The notes under the pieces: model-generated | Database searches by the model: none | The model's input: only the letters and a program-made list of their open reading frames with translations | What the model was told of the DNA's origin: nothing | Assembly (NCBI RefSeq): GCF_022761035.1 | Contig: NZ_JAKWJP010000001.1 | Coordinates: 682,001-746,000 of the forward strand | DNA: 64,000 nt | From: Microbacterium sp. SS28 | Lineage (GTDB): Bacteria > Actinomycetota > Actinomycetes > Actinomycetales > Microbacteriaceae | Direction of reading: 5' to 3' | Made by a program: the position numbers and the translations under genes | Shown here: in pieces, positions 16,450-25,256 of the stretch | Layout of the letters: each line of letters begins with the position of its first letter | Position numbering within the stretch: the stretch's first letter is position 1

Positions 16450-17124
16450 GTGCTCTCACCCGTTCTCGCCGGTCTCGGACTCGGCTTCTCGCTCATCGTC
16501 GCCATCGGCGCGCAGAACCTCTTCGTGCTGCGCCAGGGCATCCGCCGCGAGCACGTGCTCGTCGTGGCGGCGATCTGCGCCCTCTCGGACGCCCTCCTCA
16601 TCGCCCTGGGCGTGTCGGGCGTCGGGTTCGTTCTCGCGGCTGTGCCGTGGCTCGTCGAGGTCGTGCGCTGGGCGGGTGCGGCGTTCCTCGTCGGCTACGG
16701 ACTGCTCGCGGCGCGCCGCGCCTGGCGTCCGAGCGGAGAGACCCTGCGTGTCACGGGGACGGATGCCGCGGCATCCGCTTCGCCCGCACCGGCGGACGGC
16801 GGGGCCGACGGTGCGACCGTCGTCGCGACGCGCTCGCGCCTGCTCACCGTCGTGCTGACGTGCCTCGCACTCACCTGGCTCAATCCCCACGTCTATCTCG
16901 ACACCGTCTTCCTGCTCGGCACCGTCGCGAACACACACGGCGAGGACCGCTGGCTCTTCGCCGCCGGCGCCATGGCCGCGAGCATCGCGTGGTTCTTCGG
17001 GCTCGCGTTCGGGGCCCGCTACCTCGGCCGGTGGCTCGCGACGCCGCGTGCGTGGCGCATCCTCGACGCGATCATCGCCGTCGTCATGATCGGGCTGGGT
17101 GTGGGACTCGTCCTCCCCCACTGA
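16450..17124 (+). CDS. lysE: LysE/ArgO family basic amino acid exporter
   Basis: About 224 residues with six hydrophobic helices and the family start LAGLGLGFSLIVAIGAQNLFVLRQG, plus LTWLNPHVYLDTVFLLG near residue 140. It exports lysine/arginine and protects against intracellular excess. An in-frame ATG exists at 16408, but that would put the -35 and -10 boxes inside the coding region. GTG 16450 gives MLSPVLAGLGLGFS, closely like known family N-termini. A Thr/Ala-rich loop at about 100-130 separates helices 3 and 4. Confidence 0.92.
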   Translation: MLSPVLAGLGLGFSLIVAIGAQNLFVLRQGIRREHVLVVAAICALSDALLIALGVSGVGFVLAAVPWLVEVVRWAGAAFLVGYGLLAARRAWRPSGETLRVTGTDAAASASPAPADGGADGATVVATRSRLLTVVLTCLALTWLNPHVYLDTVFLLGTVANTHGEDRWLFAAGAMAASIAWFFGLAFGARYLGRWLATPRAWRILDAIIAVVMIGLGVGLVLPH

Positions 17125-17135
17125 ACGACGACCCG

Positions 17136-17170
17136 GAAGGGCGCCCGGGAACAGTTCCCGGGCGCCCTTC
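17136..17170. terminator. Bidirectional terminator between lysE and the epimerase gene
   Basis: A 17-bp perfect inverted repeat (arms 17136-17152 and 17154-17170) sits between the stops of two convergent genes and should serve both. Confidence 0.85.
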
Positions 17171-17178
17171 GGACCGAT

Positions 17179-18039
17179 TCAGGAGACGGATGCCGGCAGT
17201 GCGAGCTCCGCGAGGACGCCCGTGTGCTCGGGCGTCCAGCCGAGCGCTCGGGCCTTCGCGCCCGACGCCCGCTGGTCGAGCAGCAGCGCGTCGCCGAACG
17301 CCGAGCCGAACCGGTCCCGCGCGGCATCCGCCGTCCCCGCGACGACGCCGTCCGCGCCGGCGGCAGACTCCGCGATCTCGCGCACGGTCGGCGACGAGCC
17401 GTCCGACGCGATGACGCGGCCGAGGCCCTGCGGGCTCTCCAGCGCGATCTCGTAGAGCCGGGCGAGGTCGTCGACGTGCACCCAGGTCCAACGCTGCTCA
17501 CCGTCCCCGATGAGCTGCAGCGCACCGTCCTGGGTGCGCGGAGCGTCGACGATGAGATCGACGAGGCCCTGACCGCGTCCGTAGACGACGCCCGGGGCGA
17601 TGACCGTGGCTTCGACGTCGGACGCGAGCAGCCGGTCCTCGATCGCGACGCGCCACGCGACGAGCGCGGGAGCGGCAGCAGGTGTGGATTCGTCGATGTC
17701 GGCGCCCGCACCCCAGAGCCAGATGCCGCTCGTCAGGACGAAGTGCTTGCCGGTCCCCGCGAAGGTGGCGATCGCGGAGTCGACGACGCTCGCGTTGAAC
17801 GCCTCGGCACCCTCGGAGGGAGCCGCCGCGTGCACTGCCGCGTCGGCCTGCGACAGCTGCTCGCCGAACCAGACGGCATCCGTCACGTCGCCCTGCACGG
17901 CGCGGGCGCCCTGCGCCTCGACGGCCTCGGCGGCCCGCGCCGAGCGCACGGGAGCGATGACGTCGTGACCCGCGGCGACGAGACGTTCGAGTACGGCGGA
18001 GCCGATGTAGCCGGTGGAACCGGTCAGTAGAATCTTCAT
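17179..18039 (-). CDS. NAD(P)-dependent epimerase/dehydratase-like SDR
   Basis: 286 residues of the extended/atypical short-chain dehydrogenase type. MKILLTGSTGYIGSAVLERL carries the TGXXGXXG nucleotide-binding loop and VIAPGVVYGRGQG the usual substrate-domain strand. The canonical YxxxK is not evident, so an atypical NAD(P)-binding oxidoreductase is also possible. The ATG at 18039 has TACCGT six bases upstream (leaderless). It diverges from an HxlR regulator that probably controls it. Confidence 0.8.
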   Translation of the reverse strand: MKILLTGSTGYIGSAVLERLVAAGHDVIAPVRSARAAEAVEAQGARAVQGDVTDAVWFGEQLSQADAAVHAAAPSEGAEAFNASVVDSAIATFAGTGKHFVLTSGIWLWGAGADIDESTPAAAPALVAWRVAIEDRLLASDVEATVIAPGVVYGRGQGLVDLIVDAPRTQDGALQLIGDGEQRWTWVHVDDLARLYEIALESPQGLGRVIASDGSSPTVREIAESAAGADGVVAGTADAARDRFGSAFGDALLLDQRASGAKARALGWTPEHTGVLAELALPASVS

Positions 18040-18045
18040 ACTCCA

Positions 18046-18097
18046 ACGGTATGGATCAGAAACCGGTTACTTCAACGGAACGACCCTCAAGGTAACC
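18046..18097. promoter_or_regulatory. Divergent control region of the epimerase and HxlR genes
   Basis: The minus strand has a TACCGT -10 box (18051-18046) six bases before the epimerase ATG. GGTTAC (18065-18070) and GTAACC (18092-18097) form an inverted repeat with 21 bases between them, a candidate HxlR operator overlapping the epimerase promoter. Confidence 0.5.
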
Positions 18098-18127
18098 AAG
18101 CACGACGACGACCTTTGCGAGGAGACC

Positions 18128-18517
18128 ATGAGCCCCGAAACCGCCCCCCGCGTCGCTCCGCCGATGGATGTCCTCGATCCCGACTGCCCCAGCCGCATCG
18201 TGTTCGCACGCATCGGCGAGCGCTGGACGATGTTCGTCATCCTCGCTCTCGCGGGCGACACGCCCCTGCGCTTCACCGAGCTCAAGGCGCGCGTCGGGGT
18301 CGTGACGGCGAAGGTGCTCACCGAGACCCTCCGCGCGCTCGAGACCGACGGGCTCATCTCGCGGGAGGCCTTCCGCGAGTCGCCGCCGCGCGTCGAGTAC
18401 ACCCTGACACCGCTCGGCCGATCGCTGCTCGAGGCGATCCAGACGATGCGCGACTGGGCGCAGCAGCACGTGCCCGAACTCGTGGCGGCTCGCCGGCGCG
18501 CGGCACTCGCCGACTGA
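18128..18517 (+). CDS. HxlR family transcriptional regulator
   Basis: 129 residues. The DPDCPSR segment before the winged helix is the position of the conserved Cys of HxlR proteins, and IGERWTMFVILALAGDTPLRFTEL is the family signature. These regulators often sense quinones, aldehydes or redox stress through that Cys. The ATG at 18128 has GAGGAG four bases upstream; longer in-frame starts would run through the operator region. Divergent from the epimerase-like gene. Confidence 0.88.
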   Translation: MSPETAPRVAPPMDVLDPDCPSRIVFARIGERWTMFVILALAGDTPLRFTELKARVGVVTAKVLTETLRALETDGLISREAFRESPPRVEYTLTPLGRSLLEAIQTMRDWAQQHVPELVAARRRAALAD

Positions 18518-18541
18518 GGCAGGTCGACGGCCGGATCCGGC

Positions 18542-18886
18542 TCAGCCTTCGATCTGCGCCTTGCGCGCGGCGACGAGGGCGCGCACCAGATCGTCCCGCA
18601 GCGGCGCCTCCGGCTGGAACCGGAGAGTCCCTTTCGCGACGTCTGCCGGCGGCAGCTCGTCCGCGACGACCGAGACGGCGTCGGGGCTGAACGGGTACAG
18701 GCCGATGTGCTTCTTGGCGCGCATGACCGAGAGCAGCGGCTTCCCGCGGTACACGAGGGCCGGCATCCCGTATCCCACGCCCTGCTCCGCCTCGGGCACG
18801 AGCTCGCGCGCGAGGTCGTAGACGTGCGAGATCGCGGCGCGGTCGGCGGGCTCGAGGCTTGCGAGGTAGTCGTCGACGGTTCCCAT
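18542..18886 (-). CDS. DUF1801 (YdhG-like) protein
   Basis: 114 residues. The pattern of a helical YLASLEPADRAAISHVYDL, then GVGYGMPALVYRGKPLLSV and GLYPFSPDAV matches the DUF1801/YdhG family, whose fold resembles frataxin-like iron chaperones. The function is unproven. The start lies 72 bases from the divergent acylphosphatase gene. Confidence 0.75.
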   Translation of the reverse strand: MGTVDDYLASLEPADRAAISHVYDLARELVPEAEQGVGYGMPALVYRGKPLLSVMRAKKHIGLYPFSPDAVSVVADELPPADVAKGTLRFQPEAPLRDDLVRALVAARKAQIEG

Positions 18887-18958
18887 GACGGCATCCTGTC
18901 ATCCCCTCGCCCGGCGGCGACAGCCCGCGTTCCGCGGTTCGTGCGGCACGATGGAGAC

Positions 18959-19234
18959 ATGCGCCGCGTGCGGGTGATCGTCTCGGGCGACGTCCAGGGC
19001 GTCGGCTACCGCTACACGATGCGCATTGTCGCGCGCGAGGCCGGTGTCGCGGGCTGGGTGCGCAATCGCCGCGACGGCACCGTCGAGGCCGAGGTCGAAG
19101 GCACTCCCGAGCAGGTCGACGAGGTGCTGGCGTGGATGGCCGAGGGGCCGCCGGGATCGCACGTCGGCAGCGCTTCGGTGACGGATGCCGCGCCCGCCGG
19201 TGAGACCGGCTTCGAGGTGCGACCGACCGTCTGA
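18959..19234 (+). CDS. acyP: Acylphosphatase
   Basis: 91 residues, the family length. VSGDVQGVGYRYTMRIVARE contains the phosphate-binding loop with the catalytic Arg and GWVRNRRDGTVEAEVEG contains the catalytic Asn. It hydrolyses acyl phosphates. GGAG stands just ahead of the ATG at 18959; the frame is open further upstream, but only this start gives the normal N-terminus. Confidence 0.95.
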   Translation: MRRVRVIVSGDVQGVGYRYTMRIVAREAGVAGWVRNRRDGTVEAEVEGTPEQVDEVLAWMAEGPPGSHVGSASVTDAAPAGETGFEVRPTV

Positions 19235-19247
19235 GGCGTGCGACGCC

Positions 19248-20294
19248 TTACGCCGGCAGTCCCGCCGCGAGCTCTGCGAAGACGTCGGCCGCGTCCTCGC
19301 GCACGGCGAGCGCCGCTGCCTGCCCCGCCCAGAGCGACAGCAGCTCGCCGTCGCCCGTCGCGGCCGCGGCGGCGCGGAACACGGCGGTCAGCCAGTTCTG
19401 CGCCGGGAACGGCGCGATGACGCCCGACGTCTCGATCGTGAGCATGGCGCGATTCGGGATGCCGCGGGCCAGCCGCCCGCTCATCGCTCGCGTCAGCACC
19501 GTGTCGGTGTCGGCGGCCGCCGCGATCGCACGCCGGTGCACGTCGGTCGCGGCCGACTGCCGCGTGCGCAGGAACGCCGTCCCGACCTGGACTCCCGAGG
19601 CTCCGAGGGCGAACGCGGCCGCGACGCCGCGGCGGTCCGCGACGCCGCCCGCAGCGATGACGGGCACGCCGACCGCGTCGACGACCTGCGGCACGAGGGC
19701 GAAGGTGCCGACGAGCGAGTCCTCCGCGGGACGGAGGAATGACACCCGGTGCCCCGCGGCTTCGGCCCCCGTCGCGACGATCGCGTCGACGCCTGCCGCT
19801 TCGAGCGCCCGGGCTTCCGCGACGCTCGTCGCAGTGCCGAGGATGCGGATGCCCCGCGCGTGCGCCGCGGCGACGAGCGCGGCATCCGGAACCCCGAAGA
19901 CGACGCTGAGGACAGCGGGTGCTGCATCGAGGACCGCCTCGAGCTGTTCGTCGATGGCGGGGAGGAAAGCTGCGGGAGTGCTCGGCGGCGCGACGCCCGC
20001 CGCCTCGTACAGCGGGGCGAGCGCCGCGAGCGAGGGCGCGAGGTCGACGTCCGCGGGCACGACCTCGTCGCCCGTCGGCAGCCAGAGATTGACGGCGATC
20101 GGCTTCGCGGTCGCGGCGCGCAGCTGCGCGATCGTGTCGCGGATTCGCTCGGCGCTGTAGCCGTACAGCCCGTAGGAGCCGAGCCCGCCGAGCTCGCTGA
20201 CAGCGAAGGTCAGGGCGATCGAGGAGAGGCCGCCGAAGGGCCCCAGCACGATCGGCGCGTCGATGCCGAGCAGGTCCGTCAGGTCGTGTGTCAC
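19248..20294 (-). CDS. Nitronate monooxygenase (2-nitropropane dioxygenase-like)
   Basis: 348 residues, FMN-dependent TIM barrel. LLGIDAPIVLGPFGGLSSI is the N-terminal strand, VPVIAAGGVADRRGVAAAFALGASGVQVGTAFL holds the phosphate-binding loop for FMN, and VATGAEAAGHR occupies the position of the catalytic region. Family members oxidise nitronates or reduce enones. The GTG at 20294 has TAGCGT (20307-20302) seven bases upstream, a leaderless start. It stands alone, convergent with the acylphosphatase gene. Confidence 0.85.
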   Translation of the reverse strand: MTHDLTDLLGIDAPIVLGPFGGLSSIALTFAVSELGGLGSYGLYGYSAERIRDTIAQLRAATAKPIAVNLWLPTGDEVVPADVDLAPSLAALAPLYEAAGVAPPSTPAAFLPAIDEQLEAVLDAAPAVLSVVFGVPDAALVAAAHARGIRILGTATSVAEARALEAAGVDAIVATGAEAAGHRVSFLRPAEDSLVGTFALVPQVVDAVGVPVIAAGGVADRRGVAAAFALGASGVQVGTAFLRTRQSAATDVHRRAIAAAADTDTVLTRAMSGRLARGIPNRAMLTIETSGVIAPFPAQNWLTAVFRAAAAATGDGELLSLWAGQAAALAVREDAADVFAELAAGLPA

Positions 20295-20301
20295 CCCACC
20301 G

Positions 20302-20307
20302 ACGCTA
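20302..20307 (-). promoter_or_regulatory. -10 box of the nitronate monooxygenase gene
   Basis: TAGCGT on the minus strand, seven bases before the GTG at 20294; leaderless arrangement. Confidence 0.5.
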
Positions 20308-20368
20308 CCCCGGGCCCTTCGCGCACGGCCCGATGTGTCCGCGCCGCGCGCATCGCCGGGGAACGAAG

Positions 20369-20398
20369 AAGGGGCCCCACCCGCAGGTGGAGCCCCTT
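20369..20398 (-). terminator. Terminator of the secE-nusG-rplKA transcript
   Basis: Stem AAGGGGC...GCCCCTT (20369-20375/20392-20398) continued inward by CCACC/GGTGG after one C-A mismatch, with a 4-nt loop. It lies 48 bases past the rplA stop and is followed on the minus strand by TTCGTTCCCC. Confidence 0.8.
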
Positions 20399-20445
20399 CC
20401 GGATCTCGCTACGCGGCTGCGCCGCTAGCCGATCACCGAATGTCG

Positions 20446-21135
20446 TCAGAGAGCGTTGACGTCCAGCGGGATGCCGGGGCCGAACGTGGTCGACACAGCG
20501 CCCTTCTGGATGTAACGGCCCTTCGAGCTCGACGGCTTGAGGCGGACGATCTCCTCGAGCGCGGCGTGCAGGTTCTCGTCGAGCTGCTCGGCCGAGAACG
20601 ACGCCTTGCCCACGACGAAGTGCACGTTGGCGTGCTTGTCGACGCGGAACTCGATCTTGCCGCCCTTGATCTCCTCGACGGCCTTGGCCGCGTTGGGGGT
20701 CACGGTGCCGGTCTTGGGGTTCGGCATGAGGCCGCGGGGGCCGAGCACCTTGCCCAGTCGACCGACCTGGCCCATGAGCTCGGGCGTCGAGACTGCCGCG
20801 TCGAACGCGGTCCAGCCGGCGGCGACCTTCTCGATGAGCTCGGCGCCGCCGACCTCGTCAGCACCCGCGGCGATCGCGGCCTCAGCCGCAGGACCGGTCG
20901 CGAACACGATGACGCGGGCGGTCTTGCCCGTGCCGTGCGGGAGGATGACGGTGCCGCGCACCATCTGGTCGGCCTTGCGGGGGTCGACCGAGAGCTTGAG
21001 CGCGACCTCGACGGTCGAGTCGAACTTCGCCGAACCGGTGACCTTCGCGAGCGCGACGGCCTCGGTGGGCGTGTAGAACTTGTCAGCCGCGATCTTCGCG
21101 GCGGCGGCCTGATAGGCCTTGGACTTCGTAGCCAT
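20446..21135 (-). CDS. rplA: 50S ribosomal protein L1
   Basis: 229 residues, typical length, with the L1 core [28 protein letters not shown] and [16 protein letters not shown] (near residue 130). It binds 23S rRNA at the E-site stalk and, in many bacteria, its own mRNA. It lies 14 bases after rplK. Confidence 0.98.
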   Translation of the reverse strand: MATKSKAYQAAAAKIAADKFYTPTEAVALAKVTGSAKFDSTVEVALKLSVDPRKADQMVRGTVILPHGTGKTARVIVFATGPAAEAAIAAGADEVGGAELIEKVAAGWTAFDAAVSTPELMGQVGRLGKVLGPRGLMPNPKTGTVTPNAAKAVEEIKGGKIEFRVDKHANVHFVVGKASFSAEQLDENLHAALEEIVRLKPSSSKGRYIQKGAVSTTFGPGIPLDVNAL

Positions 21136-21149
21136 TTCGGTTATCCCCC

Positions 21150-21581
21150 TCAGCCTTCGACCGTGATGCCCATGGAACGGGCGGTGCCGGCGATGATCAG
21201 CGAGGCAGCCTCGATGTCGTTCGCGTTCAGGTCGGGCATCTTCGTCTCGGCGATCTGTCGCACCTGCTCCTTGGTGAGCTTCGCGACCTTGACCGTGTGG
21301 GGGGTCTTCGAACCCTTGGCGACGCCTGCGGCCTTCTTGATGAGTTCAGCGGCCGGCGGGGTCTTCAGGATGAACGTGAAGCTGCGGTCCTCGTAGACGG
21401 TGATCTCCACGGGGATGACGTTGCCGCGCTGCGACTCGGTCGCGGCGTTGTACGCCTTGCAGAACTCCATGATGTTCACGCCGTGCTGACCGAGCGCGGG
21501 CCCGATCGGCGGCGCCGGGTTGGCGGCGCCGGCGTTGATCTGGAGCTTGATCAGGCCGGTCACCTTCTTCTTGGGTGCCAT
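21150..21581 (-). CDS. rplK: 50S ribosomal protein L11
   Basis: 143 residues. The N-terminal domain ([30 protein letters not shown], positions 5-34) and C-terminal RNA-binding domain ([22 protein letters not shown]) are intact. It forms the GTPase-associated centre with L10 and is the thiopeptide target region. The ATG at 21581 follows GAAAGGAAAAGCA. The frame stays open upstream through nusG but that part is out-of-frame noise. Confidence 0.98.
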
Positions 21582-21685
21582 TGCTTTTCCTTTCGTTCGA
21601 ACCGGATGCTGACCGCATCCTGTTCTCCCGCGCGCCCGGCATCTCCGGACCGCGGTTCTCCCGGGGTCATGCCCCGGGAAGTCTC

Positions 21686-22720
21686 TTATTGCTTCGTGAC
21701 CTGGTCGAACGAGAGCTCGACCGGGGTCTCGCGCTCGAAGAGCGAGACGAGGACCGTGAGCTTGCCGCTCTCGGGCTTGATCTCGCTGATCGAGCCGGGA
21801 AGACCCGCGAACGAGCCTTCCTTGATCGTGATCGTCTCGCCGACCTCGAAGTCGACCTCCGTGATGATGCTGCGCGCCTGCGTGGCGGAGCCCTTCGCGG
21901 AGCCCGCCTTGGCGGGCGTCGTCTCCTTGACCTCGACGAGGCTCTTCAGCATGTTGAAGGCCTCTTCGAAGCGAAGGGGAGTCGGGTTGTGGGCGTTGCC
22001 GACGAAGCCCGTGACGCCCGGCGTGTGGCGGACGACGGACCAGGTGTCTTCGTTGAGCTCCATGCGCACGAGCACGTAGCCGGGGATCCGGACGCGCGTG
22101 ACCATCTTGCGCTGACCGTTCTTGATCTCGACGACGTCCTCCATGGGGACCTCGATCTGGTAGATCTCTTCCTCGACCTCGAGCGTCGACTTGCGCTGCT
22201 CGATGTTGGCCTTCACCTTGCGCTCGAAGCCGGCGTAGGAGTGGATGACGTACCACTTGCCCTCGAGCGAGCGGAGCTCGGCGCGGAAGGCCTCGTAGGG
22301 GTCTTCGTCATCGTCGTCGCCGACGAGCGCCTCGTCGAGCACGGGCTCGTCGGGGTCGCCGTTCACATCGGGGCCGTCGTAGGGCGCGACATCGTCGGCC
22401 GCAGCGGCGGCGAGATCGGCGACCTCTTCGGCGATGGAGTCGTTGAGCACCTCGGCGGCGGCCTCGGACTCGGCAGCCTCATCAAGGTTGAGTGCGTCGT
22501 TCACGATCGCGTCGGCCTCCGGGTCGTCGATGTCGATGTCGTCCAGGTCTTCGAGATCCTGCTCTTCGGACTCGTCGACCACGTGCAGGGCCACGTGCTC
22601 AGCTGCTTCGACCGAGTGCTCCTCGGCTGCGAGCACGTTGCCCTCCTGGGCCTCGTCGTCCTCGGAGGACTGCTCAGCGGCCGTCGCCCAATCGGCGTCG
22701 TCGACATATCTTTCAGACAC
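21686..22720 (-). CDS. nusG: Transcription termination/antitermination factor NusG
   Basis: About 344 residues. The C-terminal 200 residues are standard NusG: NGN domain from [22 protein letters not shown], then the KOW segment [21 protein letters not shown]. The N-terminal 130-150 residues are an acidic extension rich in Asp, Glu and Ala (for example [13 protein letters not shown]). Such extensions occur in other actinobacterial NusG proteins. Several starts are possible (22753, 22729, 22720). GTG 22720 is chosen because GGAAG stands nine bases before it. It sits 64 bases after secE, the conserved order. Confidence 0.95.
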   Translation of the reverse strand: MSERYVDDADWATAAEQSSEDDEAQEGNVLAAEEHSVEAAEHVALHVVDESEEQDLEDLDDIDIDDPEADAIVNDALNLDEAAESEAAAEVLNDSIAEEVADLAAAAADDVAPYDGPDVNGDPDEPVLDEALVGDDDDEDPYEAFRAELRSLEGKWYVIHSYAGFERKVKANIEQRKSTLEVEEEIYQIEVPMEDVVEIKNGQRKMVTRVRIPGYVLVRMELNEDTWSVVRHTPGVTGFVGNAHNPTPLRFEEAFNMLKSLVEVKETTPAKAGSAKGSATQARSIITEVDFEVGETITIKEGSFAGLPGSISEIKPESGKLTVLVSLFERETPVELSFDQVTKQ

Positions 22721-22784
22721 TTCGTTCACTTCCGTTTCGTGGGTCCGGCTCACGCCGGCGCCCGCGTCGCGACACAGGTGGGTG

Positions 22785-23063
22785 CTACGCGCCCGCCGGG
22801 ACGCCGAAGACGAGGGTCGTCAGCCAGACGAACAGCAGGTCGAGTCCGTAGACGAGCGCCATCATCACGACGACGAAGCCGAGCACGACCCCCGTGAACT
22901 TCACGAGCTCCTGGCGCGTCGGGGTGACGACCTTGCGGAGTTCTGCGAAGACCTGACGGATGAAGAGCGCGATGCGCGCGAAGAAGCCGGGCTTCTTCTC
23001 ACGGGGCGCCGTGACGCCGCTCTTGGCGACGACTTCGCCGCCCTTCGGCTCGTCTTGAACCAT
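22785..23063 (-). CDS. secE: Preprotein translocase subunit SecE
   Basis: 92 residues: a cytoplasmic amphipathic part ([27 protein letters not shown]) and one membrane helix ([20 protein letters not shown]), the short actinobacterial form. The ATG at 23063 has AGGTGG upstream; a GTG nine bases earlier is the alternative. It is the first protein gene after tRNA-Trp, followed by nusG, rplK and rplA. Confidence 0.96.
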   Translation of the reverse strand: MVQDEPKGGEVVAKSGVTAPREKKPGFFARIALFIRQVFAELRKVVTPTRQELVKFTGVVLGFVVVMMALVYGLDLLFVWLTTLVFGVPAGA

Positions 23064-23108
23064 CGAACCCACCTGATTACCTTCCGTGTGTCAGCTTCCG
23101 CTGACGCG

Positions 23109-23181
<73 letters not shown>

Positions 23182-23217
23182 AGAGACCGTATGGCCCCGG
23201 GATCGCCCGCACACTCT

Positions 23218-23299
23218 CGCCGTGCCTGTCTTTCAGAGGCTTTGCCCGGGACCCGGGCACGGCGAAGGTTTGCAGACTTCAACTGCATCACCCAGTCTA
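23218..23299 (-). promoter_or_regulatory. Leader and putative promoter of tRNA-Trp-secE
   Basis: On the minus strand TAGACT (23299-23294) is a good -10 box, with only a weak -35. Between it and the tRNA lies a hairpin (CGCCGTGCC at 23218-23226 with GGCACGGCG at 23256-23264) that competes with an inner GCCCGGG-A-CCCGGGC. It may be a processing stem or a small attenuator. Confidence 0.45.
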
Positions 23300-23341
23300 C
23301 GGCATGGCTCTGCGCGCCGCGAACCGAGACCGCATCGCGGG

Positions 23342-23779
23342 TCAGTAGTCGGCGATGCCATAGCGCTCGGGCTCGGCGCCCCGCCGGAATGCGCGTCCGC
23401 TGAGACTCGTGGGCTCGATGCGGACGTAGTTGTACTTGAGGGTCGGCAGCCATGGCCGGAGCTCGAGCTGATCGGCCTCCGCGACTTCCTCCGACGTGTC
23501 GAGCCGGTGCGCGTGCCCGCGGACGACGACGCTCCAGGCATCGGCATCCGTGTGCTCGTCGACCTCGAAGAGGACCTCGTCGTTCACCGTGAGCTCGAAG
23601 AGCTTGCTGCCCTCGCCCGTGCGGAAGACGATCGTCCCCCGATCGACGACGTAGTTGACGGGGAAGATGTCGAGCACATCGCCGACGTGCGTCACGAGGC
23701 GACCGAGATCGTCGCTCGTGATCCGGGTCCAGCACTCCTCGTCCGACAGCACTTTCAGGGGGGTCTCGTTCTCGTCCAC
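23342..23779 (-). CDS. Pyridoxamine 5'-phosphate oxidase-like flavin-binding protein
   Basis: 145 residues. The split beta-barrel pattern (GRLVTHVGDVLDIFPVNYVV then IVFRTGEGSKLFEL and SVVVRGHAHRLD) fits the PNPOx/NimA-like family that binds FMN, F420 or haem. The true reaction is unknown; a role as a small reductase is likely. The GTG at 23779 has AGGA seven bases upstream. It starts 31 bases from a terminator hairpin. Confidence 0.8.
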   Translation of the reverse strand: MDENETPLKVLSDEECWTRITSDDLGRLVTHVGDVLDIFPVNYVVDRGTIVFRTGEGSKLFELTVNDEVLFEVDEHTDADAWSVVVRGHAHRLDTSEEVAEADQLELRPWLPTLKYNYVRIEPTSLSGRAFRRGAEPERYGIADY

Positions 23780-23809
23780 ATCTCCATCCTGTCTCGCGCC
23801 GCGGACATG

Positions 23810-23860
23810 CGACAGAGCCCCCGCGGGCCGACGCGAAGTCGGATCGAAGGGGCTCTGTCG
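23810..23860 (-). terminator. Terminator of the putrescine/GABA operon
   Basis: Stem CGACAGAGCCCC (23810-23821) with GGGGCTCTGTCG (23849-23860), 12 bp perfect with a 27-nt loop, lies 19 bases beyond the aldehyde dehydrogenase stop. Confidence 0.8.
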
Positions 23861-23878
23861 GAACGGCGCGAGCCGCGC

Positions 23879-25237
23879 TCAGGCGATGCGGATGAGCTTC
23901 TTGTTGACGAACTCGTCGGCCGCGAGCAGGCCCATCTCGCGCGACGTGCCGGAGCGCTTGACGCCGCCGAAGGGAAGCCCGGGCTCGTCGGCCAGCACGA
24001 CGTTGACGTAGACCATGCCGGCGTCGATGCGGTCGGCCACGCGCGCCGCCTGGGCCTCATCGGTCGTGAAGACGTAGGAGCCGAGGCCGAACGGCGTGTC
24101 GTTGGCGACCTTGATCGCCTCCTCCTCGTCCGCGACGCGGTAGACGACGCCGACAGGGCCGAAGAACTCCTCGCGATACGCGTCCATGTCGCTCGTGACG
24201 TCCGTCAGGACGGTCGGAGCGAAGAAGGCGCCGTCGCGGGTTCCTCCCGCGGCGAGCGTCGCACCCTGCGCGACGGCGTTGTCGACCTGCGCCTGCAGCC
24301 GCTCGGCGGCCGTGAGCGACGAGAGCGGGCCGATGACGGTGTCCTCGTCCGTCGGGTCCCCCGGCGTCGTCGCGGTCATGGCGGCCGTGAACTTCTCGAC
24401 GAAGGCGTCGTAGAGGCCGTCCGCGACGATGAAGCGCTTGGCCGCGTTGCACGACTGCCCGGTGTTGTCGAGGCGCGCGTCGACGGCGGCCTGCACGGCA
24501 CCGTCGAGGTCGTCGGTCGACAGCAGGATGAACGGGTCCGAGCCGCCGAGCTCAAGCGCGACCTTCTTGAGGTTGCGGCCCGCGAGCTCCGCGACGGCGG
24601 AGCCGGCGCGCTCGGAGCCGGTCACCGAGACGCCCTGGACGCGACGGTCGGCGATGAGGGTGGCCGCCTGGTCGTTCGTCGCGTAGACGTTCGTGTAGAC
24701 GCCCTCCATGCCTGCCTCGCGGTAGATGTCCTCGATCGCGGCGGCCGACTCGGGGCACTGCGGTGCGTGCTTGAGGAGGATCGTGTTGCCCACGACGATG
24801 TTCGGCGCCGCGAAGCGCGCGACCTGGTAGTACGGGAAGTTCCACGGCATGATCCCGAGCAGCACGCCGAGCGGCGAACGGCGGATGACCGCGGTGCCCT
24901 CGCCCTGGATCTCGATCGGCGCATCGCCCGTGATCGCCTCGGCCTTGTCGGCGTAGTACTCCGTGATGTCGGCGGCGAAGTCGACCTCGCCGAGCGCCGC
25001 GGCGAGGGGCTTGCCCACTTCGCGGACGATGATCGCGGCGAGCTCGTCGCGCCGCTCGCGGTGCAGCTCGGCGGCCCGGCGGATGCGCGCCGCACGCTCG
25101 GCGACGGGGGTGTCCCGCCACGTGCGGTAGGCCGCGTCCGCTGCGGCTACGGCGCTCTCGAGCGCCTCGTCCGTGATCGCGTCGTACGTCGCGAGGGTCT
25201 CGCCGGTGGCCGGGTTGACGACGGTGTATTCACTCAT
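23879..25237 (-). CDS. NAD(P)-dependent aldehyde (succinate-semialdehyde) dehydrogenase
   Basis: 452 residues. MPWNFPYYQVAR, the catalytic Glu in ELGGSDPF (E229) and the catalytic Cys in NTGQSCNAAKRF (C263) are present. Operon neighbours (GABA aminotransferase, amine oxidase, permease) suggest oxidation of 4-aminobutanal or succinate semialdehyde. The ATG at 25237 has GGAG ten bases upstream; the frame is open earlier but overlaps the end of the permease gene. It is the last gene of the operon. Confidence 0.9.
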   Translation of the reverse strand: MSEYTVVNPATGETLATYDAITDEALESAVAAADAAYRTWRDTPVAERAARIRRAAELHRERRDELAAIIVREVGKPLAAALGEVDFAADITEYYADKAEAITGDAPIEIQGEGTAVIRRSPLGVLLGIMPWNFPYYQVARFAAPNIVVGNTILLKHAPQCPESAAAIEDIYREAGMEGVYTNVYATNDQAATLIADRRVQGVSVTGSERAGSAVAELAGRNLKKVALELGGSDPFILLSTDDLDGAVQAAVDARLDNTGQSCNAAKRFIVADGLYDAFVEKFTAAMTATTPGDPTDEDTVIGPLSSLTAAERLQAQVDNAVAQGATLAAGGTRDGAFFAPTVLTDVTSDMDAYREEFFGPVGVVYRVADEEEAIKVANDTPFGLGSYVFTTDEAQAARVADRIDAGMVYVNVVLADEPGLPFGGVKRSGTSREMGLLAADEFVNKKLIRIA

Positions 25238-25256
25238 GCTGGGGGTTCTCCGATCG

